A stretch of 25,985 bases of DNA from PWQG01 sp040882255. Lineage in GTDB: Bacteria > Pseudomonadota > Gammaproteobacteria > Pseudomonadales > Pseudohongiellaceae. Below are positions 13,223 through 19,343 of this stretch, in pieces; position 1 is the first letter of the stretch; each line of letters starts with the position of its first letter. The translations under genes were made by a program, and so were the position numbers. Below the pieces are notes generated by a model, which searched no databases, was not told where the DNA came from, and saw nothing but the letters and a program-made list of their open reading frames with translations. Location: the NCBI GenBank assembly GCA_040882255.1, contig JBBEBP010000015.1, positions 1 to 25,985 of the forward strand, in the 5' to 3' direction.

Positions 13223-13739
13223 ATGCAACCGTTGCGACAGCTCAACTACCGGCTTTCCACCCTGGCCGACCCGGAACACTACCTGTTCACGCCGGATGAC
13301 CTGCGCGCCATCCTGCCGGAACTGTCGGACAATGCCTTCTCTACGCTGCTCAGCCGCGCGGTACGCGGCGGTCACCTGGAGCGGGTCTGCCGGGGCATTT
13401 ATCTGTTCCCCGGTGTCGATTACCCGGCCGGTCTGGTGCTGTACCATGCCGCCGCCCGGCTGCGGGCGAACACCTTCAACTACCTCAGCCTGGAATCGGC
13501 CCTGAGCGATGCCGGCGTGATATCACAGGTCCCGATTGGCTGGATCACGCTGATGTCCACACGGCGCAGCAATGTGATCCGCTGCGGTCATCGTGGCAGC
13601 ATCGAATTCGTCCACACAGCGAAAAGTTGCCGATCAACTCGAATACGATACCCGGTGCCGTCTCTGGCGTGCTTCGGTGCCGCTGGCGCTGGCAGACATG
13701 CGAGCTACGCGTCGTTCCATGGACCTGGTGGAAAGGTAA
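13223..13739 (+). pseudogene. AbiEi-type antitoxin, frameshifted, toxin partner absent
   Basis: AbiEi is the DNA-binding antitoxin of type IV AbiE abortive-infection systems. Frame 1 from ATG 13223 gives a winged-helix start (LFTPDDLRAILPELSDNAFS, then RAVRGGHLERVCRGIYLFPG), then TFNYLSLESALSDAG and GSIEFVHTAKS. Around 13620-13632 the coding frame moves by one base: the next frame reads DQLEYDTRCRLWRASVPLAL then ADMRATRRSMDLVER and ends at TAA 13737-13739, the expected antitoxin end. One extra base, probably a T in AAAAGTTGCC, explains this. Together about 172 residues, the usual size for short AbiEi. The toxin gene abiEii should follow at once, but only 110 bp precede the convergent cyclophilin gene. 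Either the sequence has an error or the gene is dead; the missing toxin favours decay. Confidence 0.8.
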
Positions 13740-13797
13740 GTACGGGGCAGGTAACAAGAGCCACTACACCTGGCAGCCATGACACCGCCAGAAGAAA

Positions 13798-13850
13798 GGA
13801 AGAGGTGCAGACAATCGGTTTTACCAAAACCGGGGGCCTGTACCTCTTCC
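13798..13850. terminator. Nested hairpin between abiEi remnant and cyclophilin gene
   Basis: GGAAGAGGT (13798-13806) pairs with ACCTCTTCC (13842-13850), and inside it CGGTTTT-ACC-AAAACCG (13816-13832) makes a second stem. It directly abuts the cyclophilin stop. The minus-strand transcript ends in CCTTTCTTC, a weak pyrimidine tail, so it may terminate the hemD-xthA-cyclophilin operon, possibly in both directions. Confidence 0.6.
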
Positions 13851-14557
13851 TATTCAACGATCAGCGCAGGCTCAAGATCGGGGAATTCCTCATCCAGCAC
13901 GGCATTCCACTCAGCCACCCGGTCCCGCCGCCGCTCCAGCACCGCCTCGACATCCCCAGACACGGTAATCCGCTCAATGGTATCCCCGCGCCCGATCCGG
14001 TTGACCACGTCCTGCCCCTGCGTGACCTGCCCGAACACGGAATGCAGGCCGTTCAGATGCGGCGTCGGCACGTGGGTGATGAAGAACTGGCTGCCGTCCG
14101 TGCCCGGCCCGGAGTTGGCCATGGACAGGGTGCCCGGCCGGCTGTGGCGCAGGCGGATCTCGCCGGTGAACTGATAGCCCGGCCCGCCCCGGCCGCTGCC
14201 TTCCGGATCGCCGCCCTGGATCATGAAACGCGGCTCCACCCGATGCCAGGTCAGCCCGTCGTAGAAACCGCGCGTGGCCAGGTTCACGAAGTTGGCCACC
14301 GTCGTCGGCGCCGCCTGCGCATTGAGCTCGACATGAACCTCACCCCGGTTGGTCTCGATCAGCGCCGAGACGTCCTGCGCCAGCGCCGGTCGGGCGCTTA
14401 CCAGCAGCAGAAAGAGGAGAAGCAAAAACCGGGACGGCAAAAACCGGGACAGTCCCTCTTTTCCCGGAAACCGGGACAGTTCCGGTTTCCGGGAAAAGAG
14501 GGACTGTCCCGGTTTTTGCCGTCCCGGTTTTTGCTTTTCCCGTCCCGGTTTTCTCAT
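13850..14557 (-). CDS. Periplasmic peptidyl-prolyl cis-trans isomerase, cyclophilin type
   Basis: Cyclophilins catalyse cis-trans isomerisation of X-Pro bonds; this one should act in the periplasm on exported proteins. From residue 62 on the domain is typical: ALIETNRGEVHVELNAQAAP, WHRVEPRFMIQGGDPEGSGR with the catalytic R and the FMIQGGDP block, GSQFFIT, and HLNGLHSVFGQV. The hydrophobic core of a signal peptide (residues 44-54) is followed by ARPALA|Q. The ATG at 14557 overlaps the xthA stop (ATGA), but residues 4-43 are encoded by a palindromic repeat, giving an unusually long, basic n-region (KPGREKQKPGRQKPG). No other ATG lies between, though a TTG at the end of the repeat could start a normal signal peptide. 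A 30-residue tail after the domain is charged and unassigned. Confidence 0.88.
   Translation of the reverse strand: MRKPGREKQKPGRQKPGQSLFSRKPELSRFPGKEGLSRFLPSRFLLLLFLLLVSARPALAQDVSALIETNRGEVHVELNAQAAPTTVANFVNLATRGFYDGLTWHRVEPRFMIQGGDPEGSGRGGPGYQFTGEIRLRHSRPGTLSMANSGPGTDGSQFFITHVPTPHLNGLHSVFGQVTQGQDVVNRIGRGDTIERITVSGDVEAVLERRRDRVAEWNAVLDEEFPDLEPALIVE
14421..14535. repeat. 115-bp near-perfect palindrome of the GGGACAGTCCC family
   Basis: Arms 14421-14474 and 14482-14535 are perfect reverse complements over 54 bp, and pairing continues to the centre at 14478 with a single mismatch (14475/14481). Each arm contains AAAAACCGGGAC twice and one GGGACAGTCCC-CTTTTCCCGG block. A further partial unit follows at 14536-14552. 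The element lies inside the 5' coding end of the cyclophilin gene and keeps its frame open. On RNA it would make a very stable hairpin between xthA and the cyclophilin domain. Confidence 0.95.
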
Positions 14558-15339
14558 TTGATCAGATCCTCCACGTCAAACGCCTGTGTCACCGGCGCAT
14601 GGTCGGAAAAATTCTCGTCGGTGTAGATCTCCGCCTCGCCGGCACGATCGGCCAGCCCGGGCGTGATCACGTGGTAGTCCAGCCGCCATCCCACGTTCTT
14701 CTCGCGGGCCCGGCCGCGCTGGGACCACCAGCTGAACTGGTCGGGCTCCTGGTTGACCAGGCGGAAGGCGTCGCGGTACTCGAGTTCGTCGTAGATGCTG
14801 TCCAGCCAGGCGCGCTCCTCGGGCAGAAAGCCGGAGTTCTTGCGGTTCGCCTTCCAGTTCTTCAGGTCGATTTCCTTGTGGCAGATGTTCCAGTCCGCGC
14901 AGACGATGTACTGGCGGCCCTTCTCTTTCATCTGCTTGAGATGCCGGTAGAAATGATCCAGGAATTCGTACTTGATCTGCTGGCGGTGGTCGCCGCTGGT
15001 ACCGGAAGGCAGGTAGAGGGAAGCGATGCTGAGCTTGCCAAAATCGGCGCGCAGGTAGCGGCCTTCGGTGTCAGCGGCCTCGAAGCCCAGGCCGCGCTCG
15101 ACCCGGTCGGGCTCGCGGCGGCTCATCAGCGCGACGCCGGAGTAGCCTTTCTTCTCGGCGTCAAAGTAATGGACGTGGTACCCCTCGGGAAAGAACTCGG
15201 GCTTGCCCTCGAGCTGGTGTTCCTGAGCCTTGGTTTCCTGGACGCAGAGCACATCGGGCTGGCGCTGCTCCAGCCAGTCGAAAAAGCCCTTGCGGGCGGC
15301 GGCACGGATGCCGTTGGCATTAAAGGTGGTGACTTTCAT
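14554..15339 (-). CDS. xthA: Exodeoxyribonuclease III / AP endonuclease
   Basis: Class II AP endonuclease and 3'-5' exonuclease of base-excision repair, acting in the cytoplasm. The 261-aa protein starts MKVTTFNANGIRAAARKGFF; Asn7 and Glu35 (in VLCVQETKAQ) are the metal- and DNA-contacting residues of the family. Further motifs are GYSGVALMSRR, a SLYLPSG block, YIVCADWNICHKEIDLKNWK with the catalytic Asp and Asn, and WRLDYHVITPGL plus FSDHAPVTQAFD with the final catalytic Asp-His. Length is right for ExoIII (about 260-270). The ATG at 15339 matches family starts; another in-frame ATG at 15357, six codons earlier, results from an 18-bp tandem repeat. Neither has a good ribosome site. The stop overlaps the next gene (ATGA). 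It lies 47 nt after hemD. Confidence 0.95.
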   Translation of the reverse strand: MKVTTFNANGIRAAARKGFFDWLEQRQPDVLCVQETKAQEHQLEGKPEFFPEGYHVHYFDAEKKGYSGVALMSRREPDRVERGLGFEAADTEGRYLRADFGKLSIASLYLPSGTSGDHRQQIKYEFLDHFYRHLKQMKEKGRQYIVCADWNICHKEIDLKNWKANRKNSGFLPEERAWLDSIYDELEYRDAFRLVNQEPDQFSWWSQRGRAREKNVGWRLDYHVITPGLADRAGEAEIYTDENFSDHAPVTQAFDVEDLIK

Positions 15340-15390
15340 CAGGGGCGATTCTACCATGAGGGACGATTTTACCGTGGCCGCCGATTCTAC
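15337..15390. repeat. Three 18-bp tandem units between hemD stop and xthA start
   Basis: Minus strand units GTAGAATCGGCGGCCACG, GTAAAATCGTCCCTCATG and GTAGAATCGCCCCTGATG follow each other without gaps. The first contains the hemD stop TAG; the second and third end in ATG, giving xthA two in-frame starts 18 nt apart. Units agree best at GTARAATCG and at the end TG or CG. Confidence 0.75.
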
Positions 15391-16232
15391 CGCTTGCTCA
15401 CGTGACGCGCCAGCGCGGTGACCATCGGCTTCATGAAGTAATTCTCCTCCGGCATCACTTCCACCCGGATGCCGTGGCTGGCCAGCTGATCACCGACCAC
15501 CGGCCCGACGGCCACGGCCAGCACACGCTGCATACCATCCAGCAGGCTCTGTTCCATGCTGTGCTTGCGGGCCACCTCCAGCAGACGGCGGAACTGGGGC
15601 TGGCTGGTGAAGGTAATGGCATCGACCTGCCCGGCGTTCAACGAGTGGATGAAAGCGACGATCTTCGCTTCGTCACTGCCCGGCGCGTAGCGGTACGGGG
15701 CCACGGTGTCCGCTTCCACGCCATGTTGCAGCAGGAAGTCCATCAGGAGCCGGTTGGGGTCCTGGCCGTAGAGCTGAACGCAGACCCGTTGGCCCTTGAG
15801 AGGCCTCGCGGCGTTCATGTTCTCCAGCGTTTCGATGATGCCGGGCGTGGTCGGAGCGGCGCCGGTGGCGTCCGCCTTGAGGTCCATCTCCTTCAGCGCC
15901 CGGCCCGGCTTGGGACCCCGGCACAGCTTGTGAGTACGGGCCAGCGCCTGTCGGAAGTCGTCTTCCAGGCCGGCGCGCTGCGCAAAGCCGCGCAGACGCC
16001 GGATGCCCTCGCCGGTAAGCACGATCAGCAGGTCACCGGGCTCGTCGATGAAACGGTGCAGCCACTGCTCGACCGGCCTGGGGTCCTCCACATCCAGAAT
16101 ATTGACCAGCGGCAGGCGCTGCACCTCGGCGCCCCGCCGCTCCAGCAGGTCGGCCAGGATATCCAGTTGTCGGGTCTCGGGGACGGCCACGCGCAGGGCG
16201 GCCAGGTCGGTACTGGCGGGTTCTCGGCTCAT
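15387..16232 (-). CDS. hemD: Uroporphyrinogen-III synthase family protein
   Basis: HemD closes hydroxymethylbilane to uroporphyrinogen III, the branch point to haem and sirohaem. The 281-aa protein fits the two-lobed family plan: LRVAVPETRQLDILADLLER at residues 13-32 with RLPLVNILD, then ADATGAAPTTPGIIETLENM, RVCVQLYGQDPNRLLMDFLL, VEADTVAPYRYAP, DAITFTSQPQFRRLLEVA (the T-F-T-S block), and VAVGPVVGDQLASHGIRVEV. The final PEENYFMKPMVTALARH is the usual C-terminus. It is slightly longer than standalone HemD (about 250). hemC is not adjacent in this window; it is first in a minus-strand run with xthA and a cyclophilin. The haem link fits the nearby ccm operon but they are separate units. Confidence 0.85.
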   Translation of the reverse strand: MSREPASTDLAALRVAVPETRQLDILADLLERRGAEVQRLPLVNILDVEDPRPVEQWLHRFIDEPGDLLIVLTGEGIRRLRGFAQRAGLEDDFRQALARTHKLCRGPKPGRALKEMDLKADATGAAPTTPGIIETLENMNAARPLKGQRVCVQLYGQDPNRLLMDFLLQHGVEADTVAPYRYAPGSDEAKIVAFIHSLNAGQVDAITFTSQPQFRRLLEVARKHSMEQSLLDGMQRVLAVAVGPVVGDQLASHGIRVEVMPEENYFMKPMVTALARHVSKR

Positions 16233-16667
16233 GACGCTGATAGTAACAGAAAAGTCTGTACAAACCGCCGTGCTATGGATTCGTGGTAAAGCCTCCCGCC
16301 TTGTGTAGCAATACCTGCCTCTCTTTCGGACACAACATTGTCAATATGCCGCATACAAATCCTCCCCGGGTCATCGTCTGACCTCGAATCGAACCTTTCG
16401 ACTCCGGAAACGTGATCCAGGTAACACTTTTCCGCGTATCGTGCCTCAAATTGGTAACATTGCAACAGAAAAACCGTAAGCACTTGTGCTCCAGCCATAT
16501 TTTCGTCGCGTATTTTGCGTATTCTGTCGCTGGCAGAGAGATTTTTTACAAACAGGTGTTACTTTTCACCACGACTGTGTTACCATACGCACCGTATTCA
16601 GATGAACAGGCAGCTCATCACGAATACGACAACATTGTACCGGAATCAGACAAGGAGAGACCTTACA
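16233..16667. promoter_or_regulatory. 435-bp gene-free region with four GGTAACAC-like motifs
   Basis: The stretch between hemD and the small ORF at 16668 contains GGTAACAC (16420-16427), GGTAACAT (16453-16460), the reverse form GTGTTAC (16556-16562) and GTGTTACC (16577-16584). The last pair is spaced about 21 bp, two helical turns. Lower GC content and several AT-rich runs (for example ATTTTTTACA near 16541) suggest promoters. An open frame covers part of it, but it has no ribosome site, so I treat it as non-coding. Confidence 0.4.
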
Positions 16668-16768
16668 TGAGCGAACTCATTACCAGCGCCCGAGCCGCAT
16701 TGATCACTGCAGCGATCGTGACTGCTTCTGTTGCAGTTCCCGTGCTGACTATCATCGCAGGTAGTTAA
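16668..16768 (+). CDS. Small hydrophobic peptide, 33 aa, single membrane span
   Basis: I do not recognise this gene. The ATG at 16668 has a very good ribosome site (AAGGAG, 9 nt spacing) and the frame stops at TAA 16766-16768. The peptide starts MSELITSARAA and then has a hydrophobic, Ala/Val/Thr/Ile-rich stretch of about 22 residues (LITAAIVTASVAVPVLTIIA), enough for one membrane helix, ending GS. The frame is open further upstream to 16412 but that part lacks a ribosome site. A strong terminator follows at 16849, so the transcription unit is complete. Candidates are a small membrane protein, a type I toxin, or a leader peptide; none is proven. Confidence 0.6.
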
Positions 16769-16803
16769 GCGGCCAGATAACCTTCCCTGCAAGGAAGATG
16801 ATC

Positions 16804-16863
16804 ATGCGCAATACAACCGATCAGGTGGCCACTGTAGCTACCGCTGACACACCCGCCTGCTGA
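16804..16863 (+). CDS. Possible 19-aa peptide ending in cysteine
   Basis: ATG 16804 opens MRNTTDQVATVATADTPAC and stops at TGA. AAGGA lies 8 nt upstream (16791-16795). The stop falls inside the left arm of the terminator hairpin, so translation would affect termination. It follows the 33-aa ORF by 35 nt. Coding is uncertain because 19 codons can occur by chance; ribosome site and position are the only support. Confidence 0.35.
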   Translation: MRNTTDQVATVATADTPAC

Positions 16864-16907
16864 CGCACGCAATATTGCGGCAGCCAATAAAGGCGGGTGT
16901 TTTTATT
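16849..16907 (+). terminator. Intrinsic terminator after the small ORFs
   Basis: ACACCCGCCT (16849-16858) pairs perfectly with AGGCGGGTGT (16891-16900), followed at once by TTTTATT. The loop holds a second small stem (GCA-CGCAATATTGCG region). It is a plus-strand terminator, supporting a real plus-strand transcript from about 16.6 kb. On the minus strand no U-run follows. Confidence 0.85.
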
Positions 16908-16958
16908 ACACTCCCGCATCACTCACCCCGATCCGCTACTGGAAAACCGGGCCACTCG

Positions 16959-18005
16959 TCAGTGGAACCGCCGCCTGCGCTGTCGTATCTGCTTGACCAC
17001 ATACATCGCCTCGTCCGCCCGCCTCAGCAATGATTCGACATCCGTCTCGCCGGCTCCGGCGGTCACCACGCCGACACTGGCTCCCGGATAATCCTCGACC
17101 ATACCATCGCCGATATCGAATGACCCGGAAGTAAGTTCGGTCAGCCGCCGTTGCAGCGCTTCGGCGCCGTCCTGCCCCTCCACGGTGTCGCCCGGCTGCC
17201 CGATGAACACCAGTTCGTCACCGCCAAAGCGCGCCAGATAGTCGCCGCCGCGCAGTCCATCGCTCAGGGCCGCAGTCAGGGACATCAGGAAGTGGTCTCC
17301 GGCATCATGACCGTACTGATCGTTGATGGCCTTGAAGCCGTCCAGGTCAATGAATGCAACGTATAACTTCTTCCCCTGCCGGGCCGCATTGGCCAGAGTG
17401 CGCTCCATCTCCACCATCAGGGCGCGGCGGTTGGGGATACCGGTCAGCGGGTCGGTCATGGCATATTCGCTGAAAGTGAGATTTTCCATGCGCAGGTGTG
17501 CCAGCAGGCGGTCGTGTTCCAGCTGGCGGGCAATCAACATGGCAAACAGGGAAAGTATGCGGCGGGCCTCCGGCGTAACGGAAACACGGTCGGTGCTGGC
17601 CCCGCAGAGCGTACCGTAGACTTCATCCTCGCCGATGCAGATGGGCACGCTGAGATAGGTGGTGATGCCCAGATCCCGGGCGGCACCGGAATCGCCCCAG
17701 GAGCCGGCGACGTTATCCTCGTAAGTCCGTCCCTCCTCCAGGGCGCGCTTGCAGAGCGTATCCCTCCAGGGTACGGACAGCCCTTCCGGGATCTGCATGT
17801 CCCTGGTGTTGCGGGCATAAAGGACGTGCTGGTATTCCCGATCGGGGTCGATGGACGTCAGGTAGGTAGATTCCAGTCCGGTGATGTCCTGCAACATCTC
17901 CAGCAGGGGACGGACCAGGCTCTCGATGTCGTCTGTGCTGGTGACCGTCTGTGCCAGCCTGTCCAGCACTTCGCCGAACGTCAGTTGTCTTTCATGATCT
18001 GTCAT
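16959..18005 (-). CDS. GAF-GGDEF diguanylate cyclase
   Basis: Predicted cytoplasmic enzyme making cyclic di-GMP from two GTP, governed by a sensory GAF domain. The 348-aa protein has a GAF domain about residues 20-165 (SLVRPLLEMLQDITGLESTY, DLGITTYLSVPICIGEDEVY, GTLCG) and a GGDEF domain about 180-345: MTDPLTGIPNRRAL, VAFIDLDGFKAINDQYGHDA and LARFGGDELVFIG with an intact GGDEL active site. An R-G-G-D I-site lies five residues before it, so product inhibition is likely. ASVGVV and RADEAMYVVK close the domain. It lies 45 nt after moaB on the same strand and may be cotranscribed. Cyclic di-GMP usually controls EPS production, so it may act on the cluster to the left, though that is inference. 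Confidence 0.93.
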   Translation of the reverse strand: MTDHERQLTFGEVLDRLAQTVTSTDDIESLVRPLLEMLQDITGLESTYLTSIDPDREYQHVLYARNTRDMQIPEGLSVPWRDTLCKRALEEGRTYEDNVAGSWGDSGAARDLGITTYLSVPICIGEDEVYGTLCGASTDRVSVTPEARRILSLFAMLIARQLEHDRLLAHLRMENLTFSEYAMTDPLTGIPNRRALMVEMERTLANAARQGKKLYVAFIDLDGFKAINDQYGHDAGDHFLMSLTAALSDGLRGGDYLARFGGDELVFIGQPGDTVEGQDGAEALQRRLTELTSGSFDIGDGMVEDYPGASVGVVTAGAGETDVESLLRRADEAMYVVKQIRQRRRRFH

Positions 18006-18050
18006 GAGTTTGCCTTGCCCTCCGGTTGGCGCCGGTACTGCGTGGATCGA

Positions 18051-18551
18051 TCAGCGCAGCTTCAGTACTTTTTCTGCAAAATTACAGGGTTTGTGTCCGG
18101 CATTCATCTGCCCGGCGATGATACCGTTCCAGGCCGTGCGGCAGGCGCCGGGCGAACCCGGCACACAGAACACCAGTGTATCGTTGGCCAGCCCGGCGAA
18201 AGCGCGCGACTGGATGGTGGAATGCCCGATCTCCTGGTAGGACAGATGCCGGAACAGCTCGCCAAAGCCTTCGATCTCCGTATCCAGCAGCGGCTGCACG
18301 GCCCTGACGGTATTGTCCCGCTCCGTGAAGCCGGTGCCGCCGGTCAGCAGCACCGCATGCACATCGTTTTCGGCAATCCAGTGCGCCACTGCGGCCCGCA
18401 GCTTATAGGTATCGTCCCGGATGATCTGCTTCTCCACCAGCCGATGCCCGGCCTCGGCCAGCGCCTCGACCAGCACCTGGCCGGACTTGTCCGTCTCTTC
18501 CGTACGCGTGTCGGACACCGTGATCACCACGGTATTCAATGGATGTTCCAC
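18051..18551 (-). CDS. moaB: Molybdenum cofactor biosynthesis protein B
   Basis: MoaB/MogA-family protein that adenylylates molybdopterin or has a related role in molybdenum cofactor synthesis. The 166-aa sequence starts NTVVITVSDTRTEETDKSGQ, then has VHAVLLTGGTGFTERDNTVR (the T-G-G-T-G molybdopterin-binding motif), EIEGFGELFRHLSYQEIGHS and LVFCVPGSPGACRTAWNGII (P-G-S-P block). The start is a GTG at 18551 with a strong GAGGAG 9 nt upstream. moaA is about 0.9 kb upstream on the same strand, separated by a toxin-antitoxin pair and two palindromic repeats, which suggests that a once-continuous moaA-moaB arrangement was split. Confidence 0.93.
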   Translation of the reverse strand: MEHPLNTVVITVSDTRTEETDKSGQVLVEALAEAGHRLVEKQIIRDDTYKLRAAVAHWIAENDVHAVLLTGGTGFTERDNTVRAVQPLLDTEIEGFGELFRHLSYQEIGHSTIQSRAFAGLANDTLVFCVPGSPGACRTAWNGIIAGQMNAGHKPCNFAEKVLKLR

Positions 18552-18568
18552 TAGTTGTTACTCCTCGT

Positions 18569-18672
18569 AAAAACCGGGACAGTCCCCCTTTTCCGGCGAG
18601 CCGGCGTAGCTACGGCTCGCCGGAAAAGGGGGACTGTCCCGGTTTTTCTCCCGGTTTTTGCCGCCCCGGTTT
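18569..18672. repeat. GGGACAGTCCC palindrome between relE/parE and moaB
   Basis: Arms 18569-18603 and 18613-18647 are perfect 35-bp reverse complements with a 9-nt loop (GCGTAGCTA). Each arm reads AAAAACCGGGACAGTCCCCC then TTTTCCGGCGAGCCG. To the right, two further partial CCCGGTTTTT units reach 18672, next to the toxin stop codon at 18674. The U-runs and stem mean it could also terminate the toxin-antitoxin transcript. Confidence 0.95.
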
Positions 18673-18673
18673 T

Positions 18674-18979
18674 TTATCCTGAAAGCAGATCCTGGCGCTT
18701 TAACAGCTCGCTTCCGCGCCGCACAGTCAACACAGTTATTCTGCCGCCCCGTTCATCTACACTGTATACGACACGGTACGCACCATGCATTACTTCCCTG
18801 ATCCGGTCCACGCCGAGCTCTGGAACGCGGCGTCCGCTGAGCGGGTGGTCCGGTAACCGCCCGACGACACCCATCAGACCATCCAGCCAGCTCTCTGCAG
18901 CGGATGGCTTGTCGGATGCAATATGTTCAACAATCTCTCTGGCCCGTTCCATGGCCAGTGGCGACCATTCCAGTGTCAC
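18674..18979 (-). CDS. RelE/ParE-family toxin
   Basis: A 101-aa type II toxin of the RelE/ParE superfamily, either a ribosome-dependent mRNA nuclease or a gyrase inhibitor. Motifs: LEWSPLAMERAREIVEHIAS in the first helices, AAESWLDGLMGVVGRLPDHP with the P-x-x-G-R-R pattern (HPLSGRRVPEL), then REVMHGAYRVVYSVDERGGR and ITVLTVRRGSELL. The conserved Y-R-V-V-Y and the R-x-G end are usual in ParE-like members. The start is a GTG overlapping the antitoxin stop (GTGA). No frameshift is seen. It lies in the middle of the moaA-moaB region, flanked on both sides by GGGACAGTCCC palindromes. Confidence 0.9.
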   Translation of the reverse strand: MTLEWSPLAMERAREIVEHIASDKPSAAESWLDGLMGVVGRLPDHPLSGRRVPELGVDRIREVMHGAYRVVYSVDERGGRITVLTVRRGSELLKRQDLLSG

Positions 18980-19269
18980 TTCAGCAAATCCCTCGCTATC
19001 ACCTTTTTGGCTCTGTCATGGGGAACCCCCTCCCCTGCCTCTATCTGCGCCTCCGCCCGGTATATATCTTCCAACAGCGCCAGGCGCTCTTGCATTTCCT
19101 GGTATTCGTGGACCCCCACCAGCACAGCAACTCCGCGACCTCGCTGAGTCAACACCATTGGCCGATGCGTTTCATTGATCTGCTTCACGAATCCGGCCAG
19201 CCCGGCACGGAAATCGGACAAGGGCCTGATATCCTCATCAATTCTCAACTTCGACACAAGCCTCTCCAT
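18976..19269 (-). CDS. Phd/YefM-family antitoxin
   Basis: Antitoxin for the overlapping RelE/ParE toxin; binds the operon DNA through its N-terminal domain and the toxin through its C-terminal helix. From ATG 19269 it has 97 aa: RLVSKLRIDEDIRPLSDFRA, then VKQINETHRPMVLTQRGRGV and AVLVGVHEYQEMQERLALLE, the last two being the Phd/YefM pattern (hydrophobic-T-x-R/N-G-x-x-V-A-V-hydrophobic-x-x-x-x-Y). The C-terminus (EAGEGVPHDRAKKVIARDLL) is the toxin-binding helix. A longer frame to 19341 would include the operator and is rejected. No ribosome site is obvious, so a low initiation rate is possible. Confidence 0.9.
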   Translation of the reverse strand: MERLVSKLRIDEDIRPLSDFRAGLAGFVKQINETHRPMVLTQRGRGVAVLVGVHEYQEMQERLALLEDIYRAEAQIEAGEGVPHDRAKKVIARDLLK

Positions 19270-19297
19270 GTACGTTATGTTGTACGATGGATTGTAC
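19270..19297. promoter_or_regulatory. GTAC iterons upstream of the Phd/YefM antitoxin, likely operator
   Basis: Three GTAC tetranucleotides start at 19270, 19282 and 19294, exactly 12 bp apart, directly before the antitoxin ATG. Flanks are TTATGTTGTAC and GGATTGTAC, giving partial symmetry. Phd/YefM antitoxins bind clustered short palindromes in this place. Confidence 0.6.
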
Positions 19298-19343
19298 CAC
19301 GAGAAGCTGAGAGCAGAAATTCCCGTTCCGGAGAAAACCACGC

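Noticed and set aside
13798..13850. Nested hairpin as an integron attC site
   Set aside because: No R-box core GTTRRRY/RYYYAAC pair and no integrase or cassette structure in the window, despite nearby toxin-antitoxin genes.
13740..14626. Continuation of the abiEi frame beyond the frameshift
   Set aside because: It runs through a hairpin and antisense to the cyclophilin gene; the native end lies in the other frame at 13739.
16412..16667. Upstream extension of the 33-aa small ORF
   Set aside because: No ribosome site at 16412 and no protein-like pattern; the site before 16668 is strong.
18555..19178. 207-codon plus-strand ORF over the RelE/Phd pair
   Set aside because: Begins within a palindromic repeat and is antisense to two recognised genes.
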